From Heterohyrax brucei (lineage: Eukaryota; Chordata; Mammalia; Hyracoidea; Procaviidae): 64,000 nucleotides of DNA. This document shows, in pieces, positions 1 to 11,066 of the stretch. Where the stretch lies: assembly GCA_028571685.1 (NCBI GenBank), contig CM053144.1, positions 101,524,171-101,588,170 of the forward strand, in the 5' to 3' direction. A program made the position numbers and the translations under genes. The notes below the pieces were generated by a model. It worked only from the letters and a program-made list of their open reading frames with translations, did not search any database and was not told where the DNA came from. The first letter of the stretch is position 1, and every line of letters begins with the position of its first letter.

Positions 1-210
1 TACTTTAGACACGTTGTCCAGAGGGACCAGTCCCTGGAGAAGGACAAAACAGAGGGCTTGGCAAAGTAGAGGGCCAGAGAAAGAGAAGAAGACTTTCAAA
101 GAGATAACTGACCCAGTGGCTACAACAATGGGCTCGAACATAGCAAAAACTGTGAAGACAGGGTAGGACTGCACAGTGTTTCAACTAGATCACACCGAAT
201 ACAACAACTA
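1..210 (+). mobile_element. RTE-class LINE, 3' end
   Basis: The window opens inside an RTE copy. The stretch matches the 3' end of the other RTE copies here (for example 30480-30700 and 49000-49211), with phrases such as 'ggaccagtccctggagaagg' and 'agtggctacaacaatgggct'. It ends in an A/C-rich tail 'acaacaactac'. It is non-coding; the 5' part lies outside the window. Confidence 0.85.
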
Positions 211-344
211 CACTGTGATAGTGTTTATTTTGCCACACATCTATATATGTAATTGACATTTCAGTGATCTTCACATGTGCCATTCGATGACATTAATTAG
301 TTCACAACACAATTACACTTTGTTTTGGTATTTGGTAACTCCAT

Positions 345-442
345 ACCAAGCAGCTCCTTGAATACTCTGGGGGTCAGTTCTATCCTGGCCCCTAGGGTCG
401 CCATGAGTCGGATCCGACTCGATGGCACTTGGCTGGCTTGGC
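345..442 (+). mobile_element. AfroSINE-related 3' half with unusual tail
   Basis: It shows the SINE 3' half ('cagctccttg', 'cagttctatcctgg', 'agggtcgccatgagtcgg'), but ends 'gatggcacttggctggcttg' instead of the usual '...agtgggtttggtttt'. The tRNA-like head is missing. The same tail recurs at 57330 and 60367. Confidence 0.6.
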
Positions 443-794
443 ACACCAAGCAGCAGAGATGACTAAGATATAATTCAGACTGGAAGGTAAATTCCCTTTG
501 TATATTAGATAAGTCATTACTTTGGTCACACTTTCTTCATTAATCAAAGAAATTGAATTGTCATGACTAATTCTTAATCCACTTCAGGCCCAAAGATAGC
601 AAAGAAAAACAAACTAATTGCTCAGATGCTGTATCTACATGATATTAAACAGCCAGGTATCTGGTTAAACTTCTTGTTTTTAATAAAGTAGATGTTTCAG
701 TTGTCTTCTGAATTTGATTAAAGACCAATTTGATCAAGACATGTACTCTGAAACTTGTATTATATATTTTGAATGCCTATATTGATCAAATTGG

Positions 795-960
795 AAATCC
801 TGGTGGCATAGTGGTTAAGTGATACAACTACTAACCGACAGGTCAGCAGTTCAAATTGACCAGGTGCTGCTTGGATAGTCTATGGAGCAGTTCTACTCTT
901 CCTATAGGGTCACTATGCATCAGAATCAACTCAGTGGCAGTGGGTTTGGTTTTCTTTGGT
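795..960 (+). mobile_element. AfroSINE-type SINE, short form
   Basis: A near full-length short-form SINE. The tRNA-derived head ('ggcatagtggttaagtg') and B-box-like stretch ('cagcagttcaaattgacc') are followed by 'tatggagcagttctactctt', 'tagggtcactatg' and the tail 'cagtgggtttggttttc'. Moderately diverged. Confidence 0.85.
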
Positions 961-1797
961 ATACCAATTAGCCAGAGGCTTTACAAATCTCCACTGCAGA
1001 AACATAGGTAGCTCCAGCCTTCAGCTTGTCTCAATTCCTAATGACCCTCCAAGGTAAACTGAGGTGTCAGGGGTCTCAGACAAGATTGCAGAGTGACTGC
1101 AGACCATACACTTATATCATCCCTCGCTTTTTACCCTTTGGTTATTTGTTCTTTCACACATTCTTTTTTCTCATTTCCTGGTCATTAGTACAGATAAATG
1201 GCTGTTGATTCAATTCTAGTGCCATTAACTACTGTAATAGCCGCCTTCTGTAAATCCTTTAAGTCTAATCACTACAGTTACCTAAAAATCACCTGACAAA
1301 TAATCTAGATTAAATAGCCTAAATCTGTTTTGTGTGTCTTCAGTAAAAATTCTCTCTTGACTCAGGAGGGTAACATTTTCATTTGGAATATAGTCAATTT
1401 TAAAGTTTTAGTAAACATTCTCAATGCTATTATGGAGCAGTTTCCAATTTTATGACTACTTGATGACTCATTTTTTTCTAAAGTCCCAGTTACATATGAT
1501 TACTGGAATTTTACTTCTTATTTCACTTTTTTCTCTTTCATTTATCTTTCAATACTCCTGGAAGTGCTTCAGAAGCTTTCGTTGCTATCCTGTTTTTTAA
1601 TCAAATGTTGTATGCAGATTAAACAATTGTATCTTTTCAAATTATGCACTCAACCACGGGGTGAAAAGTTTTAAATATGCCATTTATTTTCATGAGGATG
1701 TTAAGTTACTACTTATAGAAATTCTACAGTAATAAGCATTTATATATTTGGATTAAAACTTTCATGCTTTTTATGTACTTAGAGCATTTGAGTGTAA
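961..1797. other. No gene seen
   Basis: AT-rich unique-looking DNA. A 60-codon open frame at 1026-1208 has no recognisable motif and is taken as chance. No repeat family recognised. Confidence 0.6.
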
Positions 1798-2002
1798 ACC
1801 AAAACCAAACTTACTGCCATCAAATTGGTTCCAACTCATAGCCAGCCCACTGTAGAACACAAAAGAAATGCCCCCAAATATCCAAGGCCAAAATCTTTAG
1901 AAGCAGTCTGCCACATCTATCTTCTACAGAGTGGCTGGCAGGTGCAAACGGTTAACCTTTTGGTTAGCAGCTGAATGCTTAATCACTGCACCTCTGGGGA
2001 TC
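1798..2002 (-). mobile_element. AfroSINE-type SINE, long form
   Basis: Reverse-strand SINE: 'aaccaaaaccaaac' (tail), 'ccatcaaattggttccaact', then 'ttttggttagcagctgaatg' and 'cactgcacctctggggatcc' (head). The middle is longer than in the short form and is diverged. Confidence 0.75.
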
Positions 2003-2125
2003 CTTTTAAATTTGTCTAGCTTCCCACAAACCTAGGATGCATGGAGGTTGCCCATCTATTGTGTAGATTCTGCTTCTTCTTTCAGTACATTCCCAGAAAA
2101 ACCTTTCTAGCAGCAACAACTCTTA

Positions 2126-3240
2126 TCATTTAGTGATTGTTGCTCTACTGTCTGTCTGTCAGTTTGTGCTGCTGTGGTGGCCTGTAGTTTCCTACGGTGC
2201 CGGAAGCTGTACCACAGCTATTTCAAGTACCAACAGGGTCACCCACGCTAGAAAGGTGTCAGCAAGCTTCTGTTGCCCAAGGTGTCAGATGCTGTGGACC
2301 TGTATGAGGTTCGTGCCCCTCACTGATCAAGAATGAACAGGTAAAGCACAGGGAATCTTTCCCCATGAGCAAAACTTTATTAAAGAGGCTTACGTACAGA
2401 GATGGAAGGGCCTAGGCAATGCTTACCCAGCCTCCCTGAACAAAGGACTTGTCTGGGCTTTTAAAGATTTTGAGAAAGAAAGGGGAATCATGCTTGTCCA
2501 TGAGATAGACCAAGTTTTTCCAGGAAATGGTGGGGTCAAGAAAACTGGGTTGTGCAGGCCGCTTTCTCTAAAATAGAGTCAACGGCAAAGCGTTCTGGGA
2601 GAAGCTGGTAAGATTCACAGAATGTTGCACACGCGTCATCGTTGCTGCTAGTAGTTTGGGTTCCAATCCCAGCTGGGGCCCTCACCTGCCCTTGTGGAGG
2701 ACTGTGTAGTGGTCAAAGTTGGGCATTTTGTGCATGTCCTCAGAGCCAGTTCTCTTTGGTTACTTTGGAAAAGGAATGCTGGAGATATTTACACAGTCCT
2801 TAGGATAGCTTATTTCACTGTTCCTGGATATGGGTAATTATTGGGTCCTTTTATCCCCCACCAACTGTTTGTGATTTCAATTACAAGGTTTATTGAAAGA
2901 TGTTTTCAGAGGCCTCTAGGCCGCCTAACACACTTTCAGGCTGACACAGACTATGAAGAAGGCCCTAGTGATCTACTTCTGGAAGTTATCCAATGGAAAT
3001 ATGAAAATTTATGCACATACTACAGAAAATATGAAAAATACATAACATTCTTCAATACAGAGATGGAAGATGTGGCCCCTAGGTTGAACAACACTTGGAG
3101 TCCACAGTGGCAGCAACAATGGACTCCAGCATAGCAACAGTCATGAACATAGTTTAGGGGTAGGCAGAAATTTGGTCTCTTGTACATAGGATCACCATGA
3201 GTCAGAGTGATTCAGTGGCAGCTAATAACAACAATACCGG
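2126..3240 (+). mobile_element. RTE-derived composite (5' end joined to 3' end), split by an LTR
   Basis: The left piece (2126-2270) matches the 5' end of the elephant RTE as I remember it ('ggaagctgtaccacagctat', 'aacagggtcacccacg'). It resumes at 2933 ('gacacagactatgaagaagg', 'agtgatctacttctgg') and then passes straight into the RTE 3' end ('cagtggcagcaacaatgg', 'cagctaataacaacaatacc'). The endonuclease and reverse transcriptase region is absent, so this is a short non-autonomous form, interrupted by the LTR at 2271-2932. Confidence 0.7.
2271..2932 (-). mobile_element. Solo LTR of an endogenous retrovirus, unclassified
   Basis: A 662-bp insertion inside the RTE composite, beginning TGTTGCCC and ending CTAACACA, so it has TG...CA ends. 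On the minus strand a TATA-like 'gggataaaagg' lies about 80 bp from the start and an AATAAAG signal (plus-strand 'aaaactttatt' near 2373-2383) about 110 bp from the end, the usual LTR order. The flanks 'cttc' and 'tttc' suggest a degraded 4-bp TSD. No internal retroviral genes are present. I do not recognise the family. Confidence 0.65.
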
Positions 3241-3247
3241 TGGATGT

Positions 3248-3865
3248 TGTCATACATTGACTTGTGTCCCCCTAAAACTGTGTGTAACAGTTTGGCTAAA
3301 ATTAGGTCATGTTTCCTGGTATTGCTACCAAAACCAAAAATCCTACTGCCATTAAGTCAATTCCGACTCACAGGGACCCTATAGAACAGAGTAGAACTGT
3401 TCCATAGAGTTTCCAAGGAGTGCCTGGTGGCTTTGAACTGCTGACCTTTTGGTTAGCAGATGGAACATTTAACCACTACAAGGTTTCCGTATATTGTAAA
3501 TCCTGCCTCCGTGATGTTGATTAGCGAGGCAGGACTCAGTCTATAAGATTGTATTGTGACTTGAGGCAGACTCTCAGAAAATAAAGGAAAGGGAAGCAAG
3601 TAGAGAGTTGGGGGTCTCATACCATTATGAAAGAAGTGGGGCCCGGAGCATACACAGTGCTCTGGAACTGAGGTCCCTGTGCCTCAAAAGCTCATAGAAA
3701 GAGCAACAACAAGACCTTCCTCCAGAGCCAACAGAGAAAGACTTTCCCAAGCGATGATGTCCTGAATTTGGACTTTTAGTCTACTTTTCTGAGAGAAAAT
3801 AAATTTTTCTTTGTTAAAGTCATCCATTTGTGATACGACTTTAGCAGCACTAGATGACTAAGACA
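3248..3865 (+). mobile_element. MaLR-like solo LTR, split by a SINE
   Basis: It starts 'tgtcatacattgacttgtgt' and ends 'agcactagatgactaagaca', the same ends as the elements at 45681 and 61632. The order of parts (start 'tgtcccccaaa', late AATAAA, end 'ttatagcagcac...gactaagaca') resembles MST/MLT1 LTRs of ERVL-MaLR. A late 'gagaaaataaatttttc' supplies the polyA signal. Flanks 'gatgt' and 'gttgt' are a likely 5-bp TSD with one mismatch. The family name is inference. Confidence 0.7.
3326..3489 (-). mobile_element. AfroSINE-type SINE, short form, inside the LTR
   Basis: Reads 'accaaaaccaaaaatcctac', 'gtagaactgttccatagagt', 'ttccaaggagtgcctggtgg', 'ttttggttagcag', 'aaccactacaaggtttcc'. Complete from tail to head. 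It interrupts the LTR at 3248-3865 and so is younger than it. Confidence 0.9.
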
Positions 3866-5044
3866 GTTGTTAAGCTATAGTAAAAATGAGATATGAGGGA
3901 TTTAATTCAGCATTTGCAGACCCACAGAAACATTACCATATTCCTCAACTTAAAAGTAAAATAGTTGGAGGTTTTTTGACATCTAGTTGAATGTGCTGAC
4001 CATAGATACTATTTTGACGTGTAAGTTTTTCTCCCCCAAACTGTGGTCAAATGCACCGTCTTACTGAAAAATTGTCCTGGTGTTCTCAAACACGGGAATG
4101 GACTCCTCTAGCTTTCAGTCTCTTGAGTTGACTGGTTATTCTGCCACATCTCGCCCCTCATCTTTGGCCTCAGTACAATATTTCTTCATTTGGGGGCCTG
4201 TGCCACTTTGTGTTTTATCATTTTTTGCTAATAAATGTCCGTGATATATTTTACTACATTTAATGGCACTAGGAAATTGAACTTTGATTTCAATTAAGTA
4301 GCAGTATCAAGTATAATATCATTATAGCCTAAGTTGGTTCAGCATCTGTGTTAGATTACATTATACAAGCATGTGAAACAATCAAATTTCTGACTTAACC
4401 ATCCCCTGCAGGCAGTGATCTGCTGTTTCTTGCCAATTGAAGTCTCCATTTTATGGTTATTGTTCTCACTGTAAGCAAATCATCCTTGTAGTTCCATAAT
4501 TGTTAGTGAACATCCAGTGATTTCCTATATTCCTTATCTGTTACATTGTTCAAGAAAGAAAAAAGAGGGAAGGATGGAAAAGAGCCAGTGCATTTTTTTT
4601 TTTTTTTAAATAAATTGCAACTCACAGGAAAGGGACCTAGGAAGAAACTGAGTTTGTTCCAAAAGCCTAGACACACTACAGATAAGCTGTCCATTTTCCT
4701 TCAACCTACGGTAAGGCTGCTTCAGACGAAGCCACCTCTTCCTCATTATTAATGTCTTGAGAAAAAGTCAGTGGCTGACATGGAAACAGCTGAGCAAATA
4801 ATTCTAAAGTGAGATGATTAAATCATGAGGTTAATAGTTGGGTACAGGAAATTTGAGAATGGATATTAGTCCTCATTCTTCAAGCAGAATCTTCCTATGA
4901 AAATGTGCAACAAGCAATTCACTGAAAAGCAGCCCACGTTTCATTTGATGTGACCATAGCAAACCCCCTCCAAGGTTGAGCCTTGGGCGAGGGGAGGGTT
5001 GGAACATAAATCTTCGATGAGGAATTATAGAGGACTAGGTAGGT
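3866..5044. other. No gene seen
   Basis: Mostly AT-rich unique-looking sequence. A T-run lies at about 4592-4608. Short open frames on both strands at 4503-4752 overlap this low-complexity stretch and have no recognisable domain. Confidence 0.6.
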
Positions 5045-5200
5045 GGCTGGTGGTGTAGTGGGTAAGTGCTGTCTGCTAAGCAAAACTTGGTAGTTCAAAT
5101 CCACCAGGTGCTCCTTGGAAACTCTATGTGGCAGTTCTACTCTGACCAGTAAGGACTGCTATGAATCACAATCAGCTCGATGGCAGTGTTTTGTTTTTTC
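5045..5200 (+). mobile_element. AfroSINE-type SINE, short form
   Basis: Shows 'ggtggtgtagtgggtaagtg', 'caaatccaccaggtgctcct', 'tatgtggcagttctactctg' and 'cagctcgatggcagtg'. The tail is replaced by a T-rich run. Confidence 0.85.
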
Positions 5201-5372
5201 TTTTTTTATACTTAGGAGTTGCTGAGAGCACCCAAGAGCCCTTGAACACTCATGTCACAGCTTCCAGGATAAGCTCTGCATGTGCTGAGCTGAGAAGAAC
5301 TATTTGTAAGATTGGGGCAGAGGGTCAGCCTGAGAAAGCAGACTGACTGGTATTGGGGGAGCAAACTAAAGT

Positions 5373-5550
5373 CAAACCAGTTGTTGTTGAGTAGATTCTG
5401 ACTCACAATGACTCCTAGTAAAAGTAGAATTGCGCTGCATCCAGTTTTCATGGTTATAACCTTTAGGAAGCTGATCACTAGGCCTTTCTTCAGATGTGCC
5501 CCTGGATGGGTTTGCATCACCAATGTTTCAGTTAGGAGCCCACACTTAAC
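5373..5550 (-). mobile_element. AfroSINE-type SINE, long form, diverged
   Basis: Reverse-strand phrases: 'gattctgactcacaatgact', 'agctgatcactaggcctttc', 'ttcagatgtgcccctggatg', 'gttaggagcc'. The middle module ('ggcctttcttc...') is the mark of the long form. Confidence 0.65.
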
Positions 5551-6804
5551 ATTTGCAGAGCCCAAGGAATCCTGTTGGATGAGTGAATACAACTAAATAG
5601 GCCTTAGAACATGATTTTGTAAGCACTCAATGCATGCTGACCATTCTGCAGGAGGTGGAATAAAACCTAATGCTTAGGAGTGGAGGCTGGCAAAGGCAGA
5701 GGAGTAGGCAGGCCAGAGAATGGTTGACATTTCTCCTGGGCATCAGTGCCCTAAGGATTCAAATTATGCTGCTAATCTCGGGCTGTGGGGAGGTACTCAC
5801 TCAGGGCTTCCACCTTAAGGCTCACGCAAGTTTGGTTGATTCCAAATTCCATCTAAACTCAAAAGCAGGTATAGACCTCAGCTGGATTCTGATAGTTTGA
5901 GATTGATATCACATGCAAATATCTGCTTGTAGATCTAGAACTGCTGTGGTAGAAATGGAGACATTTAGTTCCTAGAACAAAGAAGCTTACAGAGTCCTTT
6001 CAACCAGACTGCATGGGATGCTGGCTTCTCAGTCCATGTACAAAGTCTGCAAGTTATCCATGGTCTTCACAGTAGGAACAATCTCCAAAACTAGAGAATG
6101 ACTCAATAGAAATATTGTATATATTAAAAGACCACACAAAACTCTCCAAGTCAATTTTCAGTCATGAAGGGATCTTAAAGAGAACCCCCAACTAAGGGGA
6201 GCTAGCTTTATCAACAGCCTCTGTGTTTGACCAGACCACTGCCTCTCCTGTAGGCTTCTGTTACTATCAGCACTAATTCTGGGACCCAACAGTGTGCTGC
6301 TGTCTTGAAATTGTTGACCTACGCTAGATCAAACCCTTCCTTTTACTGGTTCTTCATAGTACGAACAGATAAAATTGCAAAATGAACTTTATTAAATAGT
6401 ATGAGAAAATGAAAATGTAGTAATTACAATCAAGATGAATAGCATAAATTCCCATTTCCAAGTTGAGGTTCTGAAGCTAAAACAAAAATGATCCAACCTC
6501 AAATGACTACACAGTTTCATGGACATGTTTCACGTGTGAGTCTTGTTCCTCCTACCCTGTTTGTCTTGCCTGTTCCTAGGTCCAAGTTTTCTATGTGCTA
6601 TATGTTTTTCCCTTCATCTTTCAGGTGTAGTAAGTATTGAAGCAATGAATGAGCTGAAATTAAAAAAAAATACAAATGACTTACCTCAGCTAGGATGGTC
6701 AAGAAAGGTCTCTGGTCTCTCTTAAGCAGAAACCTAAAGAATGAATAGCAGGCAGTCACAAGAAGTTGAGGAAAGATAGTTCCTGGTAGAGGGAACAACT
6801 TGTA
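5551..6804. other. No gene seen
   Basis: Unique-looking sequence without a recognised repeat. Open frames of 60-76 codons are present but show no motif, signal peptide or plausible exon structure that I can support. Confidence 0.55.
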
Positions 6805-7140
6805 CCCAGCCAGGAAAGAATCTGGTGCCCTGGAGGAAGTGAAACAAGTTCTATGGAACAGAGCATACTGAGAACGGGAGAGATGATATGAGATTCTGCT
6901 GGAGAGACAGACAAGGAATAGATGGTGTAGACCACAGTGAGGAGTTCAGATTGTATGATAAGTGCCAGGAAGCACTGAAGAATTTATCAGGAGTGAGACA
7001 TGATCTAATTTATATTTGAGATCCTTCTTGCTGCTACATTGAATGGGGAACACAAGAGGGAAAACAGAACAAGAAGGGCCTGTAAGGAGATAACTCCATG
7101 TATCTGGCTGAGTGATGATATTGGCTTGGACCACTGCTGT
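6805..7140 (+). mobile_element. Ancient LINE (L2-like) fragment
   Basis: Phrases such as 'gtgaggagttcagattgtat', 'gtgagacatgatctaattta' and 'ttgagatccttcttgctgct' resemble a mammal-wide L2-associated repeat ('...aaggagtttggattttat...gtgacatgatctgattt...'). Old and diverged; the family is recalled, not searched. Confidence 0.5.
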
Positions 7141-7201
7141 TCCAACTGTAAGTCAAGATTCATTATGGTCATACAATCACTTTTGTGGTCCTGATCAGCA
7201 A

Positions 7202-7369
7202 TAGGAAACCCTGGTAGTGTAGTGGTTAAGTGCTCCATCTGCTAACCAAAAGGCTGGCAGTTCAGATCCACCAGGCACTCCTTGGAAACTCTATAGGGCA
7301 GTTCTACTCTGACCTATAGGGTCACTATGAGTTGAAATCAACTTGACAGCACTGATTTTGGTTTTGGAT
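7202..7369 (+). mobile_element. AfroSINE-type SINE, short form
   Basis: Complete short form: 'gaaaccctggtagtgtagtg', 'ctgctaaccaaaaggctggc', 'tatagggcagttctactctg', 'ttgacagcactgattttggt'. Confidence 0.9.
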
Positions 7370-7714
7370 CAGCAGTATCAGCAACATAGAATAATGTAAA
7401 ATAAAGATATTAGTGGCCATCACATCATTTTACGACTCCCTCCACACACACTTTTTTGTGTATCTATATATCCAGATACAGGTCCTAGATTGTGCTATGA
7501 AATGGATTTGTTACCTTCTATAGCACTCAAAAAAGCCACTGGCCTAGGCTGCGGTGGTGATGGTGGAGACAGAAAGACAAGGGGGATTCATCAAGACACA
7601 AAAGCCTTCAAATACACAGGAATGGAAGACATTACCTAAGAAAAGACATAAAGAGAGAAGAGGCAGAGTTCAGAGATATCTTTTACTTCATTTTCAGTAT
7701 TACTTTTATGTAGT
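7370..7714. other. No gene seen
   Basis: Unique-looking. The 66-codon frame from 7554 runs into the SINE at 7715 and has no recognisable domain. Confidence 0.5.
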
Positions 7715-7895
7715 CATCTATTCTGGCTCAGTGAGTAAAGCAATGGACTGCTAATGGCCAAGTGTGTAGTCTGAAACCACCAGCGACTCTGTGGGAGAAG
7801 GAAGTGGCACCGTGTTCTCTAAAAATTTACAGCTTTGGAAACCCTGTGTGGTTTTATGAGTAGGAACTGACTTAGTGGCAGTGAGTTTGGTTGTT
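7715..7895 (+). mobile_element. AfroSINE-related SINE, third form
   Basis: The head is diverged ('gctcagtgagtaaagcaatg'). The middle has 'ctgtgggagaaggaagtggc' and 'aaatttacagctttggaaac', a module unlike the short and long forms. The 3' part is 'tgagtaggaactgacttagt' followed by 'ggcagtgagtttggttg'. Similar middles occur at 33934 and 60520. Confidence 0.65.
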
Positions 7896-7934
7896 TTTCT
7901 TTACTCTTAATCAAGGGAGCGCTGAGTGATACAA

Positions 7935-8098
7935 AGGGGCCCTGGTGTGCAGTGGTTACGCATTCAGCTGCTAACCAAAAGGTCTACAGCTCAAATCCAC
8001 CAGGTACTCCTTGGAAAACCTGTGGGGCAGTTCTACTCTGTCCTGTGGTGTCACTATGGGTTGGAAATGCCTCTACAGCAATGAGTTTGGCTTGGTTT
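7935..8098 (+). mobile_element. AfroSINE-type SINE, short form
   Basis: 'gccctggtgtgcagtggtta', 'gctgctaaccaaaaggtcta', 'ggggcagttctactctgtcc', tail 'atgagtttggcttgg'. Directly followed by a long-form copy. Confidence 0.9.
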
Positions 8099-8100
8099 TT

Positions 8101-8295
8101 GGTGAGTGGCACAAACAGTTAAGCACTCAAGTATTAACCATAGGATTAGTAGTTTGAACCCAGTCAGAGGTGTCTCAAAAGTCTTGGTGATCTGGTTCTG
8201 AAAAGCCACAACCTTGAAAACACTATGAAGCAGTTCTGCTCTGCACATATGGGGTCATTCTGAGTTAGAATCAACCAGATGGCAAATAACAATGA
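8101..8295 (+). mobile_element. AfroSINE-type SINE, long form
   Basis: Long-form module 'gtcagaggtgtctcaaaagt', 'cttggtgatctggttctgaa', then 'atatggggtcattctgagtt' and 'caaccagatggcaaataaca'. Abuts the short-form copy upstream with no gap. Confidence 0.85.
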
Positions 8296-8575
8296 CTTTA
8301 CAAAAAAGGTTTATATAGTCATATAAACCTTATAGTCTTATACTATAGTCATATAAACCTTATAACTTATACTTGTAAAAATATAATGATTGTATCACTG
8401 ACCGTTGACATAAAGGGCAGATATCTGAAGGGTGACTATAGGAAGAATTGGCATGTAACTTGATGGTCATTTTCTCACTTTCTCACTTGTCTGGACATGT
8501 CTAGGCCATTGGTAAATCTCTAGTAGAGTTTAAACGCAAGTCCAGAATGTTTTGCAAAAAGCTGGATGCAGATGA

Positions 8576-8728
8576 GGCTGGTGGCTGGAACCTACCCAGA
8601 GGCACCTTGGGAGATAGGCCTGCTGGTCTGCTTTCAAAGGGTCACAGCCTTGTAAATCTTACGGAGCAGTTCTGTTCACAGAGGGGGTCACGGTGCATCA
8701 GAATCAACTGGATGGTAACTAATAAAAG
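8576..8728 (+). mobile_element. AfroSINE-type SINE, long form, head lost
   Basis: Begins in the long-form middle ('aacctacccagaggcacctt', 'gggagataggcctgctggtc') and ends 'gcatcagaatcaactggatg' and 'gtaactaata'. The tRNA-like head is absent or unrecognisable. Confidence 0.75.
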
Positions 8729-10614
8729 CCACATCTCAGTCTTCATTTCTTTTGAGACATCATGTCCCTTGGTCTTTTTAAGTGTCAAGTCTAGCTTTGC
8801 TGTACTTCTTCACAATGCAGTGTTTTCTGCTCAGTTTCATATATAAAGTCACCACCATATAACGGACAGTTCAAAACTTTGCATCATTTTCACAGGAATA
8901 TAAATGTATAATGCATTGGGATAAACGTATTTATGTTTATCTTGCCTAATACAGGCATGTTTTAGAGAAGATCACCCTCTCATTGTCCAGGTCCCTTACA
9001 TTACTCCCTATCCTTTATGTACTGGAGCAGATTGGTTATAAACTGCTGTTTGCATAAGCCTCTAATCTGATGACAAAATTGGATTTATAATAAATCAACA
9101 CTAAAATCAGAAGCGTGCCTTGGAGAGAAAGGGCACATGTCATGGGCAATTAGCAGATGCAGAAATCCTTTAATTATGAAGCATGCCCTTACCTGAGGAA
9201 CTTTATACTATGCTGACATGAAGCTGAATCTAATAATAAGCCTTTTCATTTCACATACACACATACACACACCCATAATCTACAAACATGTTAAGACTTA
9301 TATGTTCAAGTAACCCATTTGCAAATTGTTAAATGGGATGAACATCAGCTCCCTGCTCCTTCTACCAGTTGAAGAAAGCATGTTTACTATTTCATCACCT
9401 TTCTGCTTTTCCCTGGGGTCCCTTAGATTTGTTCTGACAACATGCCTTTCTCCCCTTCCATCAGGAACCAGTCTTGCTTTGGGGTAGGTGACAAGGAAAA
9501 CCCATAGTTGCCTTTAGCAGTAGGCTCTTAATGTTTGGAGCCAAAGGAATGGGAGCCCCTAATAGTAGAAAATTAACTCCAGTGGGAACTCTGGTTGCTA
9601 CCTGGGGGGTCTTCGTCACTGCTTCTCTGATCGGGCCACCCAGGTAACTGCTTATGACAGGACGTATAAATTCACCACCATATAACTGACATATATCCTA
9701 TCAGCCGGGGAACCACACCTGACCTCATCATCTGGGTGGCTGACTCTACTGTAAAGTTACCCTGGTGCTAGATGAACTGCAGAATTTCAGCAAAGAAGGA
9801 GCTGAAGACAGGTGACATCAAAACTTTCAATCTGTGTCTTCATTCTCAAGCCTCATCATGTTGGAAGCTTTCTGGCGAATTTCAGTTTGGGTTTTATTAT
9901 TCACTGAGGAAGTCTGGTATATATAAAAGCTTCCTCTTAGCATAGATAAGACTAACAGGCTAACAGTTCTTTCAGTAAGTAGGATTAATTATCAGGAAGC
10001 TGTTGATAGTTCATTGCTGACCTGTAAAAATCTACTAAGAATGAGGTCAACTAAAATAATAGGTCTATTTAAAGTTTGGGTCATGTAAGACGTCATTAAG
10101 GATCACATTATTTCAGCAAAGAAAATATTACAGACAGCATGCCTCTTAAAATAAAATCTTTCTTTTTTTTCTTTTTCTTTTTTTTTTTTCTGCTGGAAGG
10201 CTTCCAAACCACACCATTGCAAAACCTAAACACTTCAGACCATTGAATGCTTAATGTTTAACTGTCTGGTTTTACTTGTTTTGTAAGCCTTTCCCCCTAG
10301 ATACTTGATTTTTGTTGAAATCCAGGTGTTGCTTGGCTTTTAATCCCAATTACTGCTGGCTGAACATAACTTCACTGCCCAGGGCTTACTTTTTTCATAC
10401 CCTACATTATGTTGATTGTCTTCCACCAGGTTCTTTCGGTGTGACTGGGAGAAGCAGTAATCAACATTTTACTAGAGCTGGGAAAAAACAATAAAAGGCA
10501 GAACTGGCTCGAGGCATGATTATTAAATACTTGAAAATTTTAAAGCTGTTGCCTCTTGATTTGTCTTTTAACCCTTTTGTGCCTTAAATTATAAAATCTT
10601 GTTCAGCCATTTAC
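8729..10614. other. No gene seen; short CA-rich and T-rich tracts
   Basis: A long unique-looking stretch. It holds a short CA-rich run near 9255-9274 and a T-rich run near 10160-10190. A roughly 20-bp phrase near 8852-8870 recurs near 9676-9694 (see findings). No repeat family or gene recognised. Confidence 0.55.
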
Positions 10615-10725
10615 AGGAGCTCTGTGACCCCTCTAAGCTTCAGCTACCCCCTCCATTGGGAAGAGTGAGACTAAGCACATTAAAGTGGATAGCATGTTGC
10701 CTAATACGTGGTAAATGTTTAAAAA
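10615..10725 (+). mobile_element. MIR SINE fragment
   Basis: 'gctctgtgacccctctaagc', 'agagtgagactaagcac' and 'tacgtggtaaatgtttaa' follow the order of the MIR 3' half (...gtaaaatgag...agcac...tggtaaatgtt). Old and diverged. Confidence 0.5.
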
Positions 10726-10911
10726 CTGTTTGTTCACCATCATCAATATCTCCTAAGCCTCAGGAACTAAAGGATACTTAAAACTGATTTAGGATGAAAA
10801 AGTTTGTGAGAACATTAGCTTTTGAAAATTCCATTCTTGGAGATTAAAAAAAACTTGCCTATGCCAAAGGAATGTGCCTCAGATTCTAATATCTCAGAAC
10901 TCCATACGAGG

Positions 10912-11066
10912 TGGGGAACTCTGGTAGCATAGCAGTTAAGTGCTATGGCTGCTAACCAAAAGTCAACAGTACCATCCACCACTCCTTAGAAGCACTATGG
11001 GGAGTTCTACGCTGTCCTATAGGGCTGCTATGAAGCAGAATTGATTCTGTGGCAATGGGTTGGGTT
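10912..11066 (+). mobile_element. AfroSINE-type SINE, short form
   Basis: 'ggaactctggtagcatagca', 'ctatggctgctaaccaaaag', 'ctatggggagttctacgctg', 'gattctgtggcaatgggttg'. Small deletions in the middle. Confidence 0.85.
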
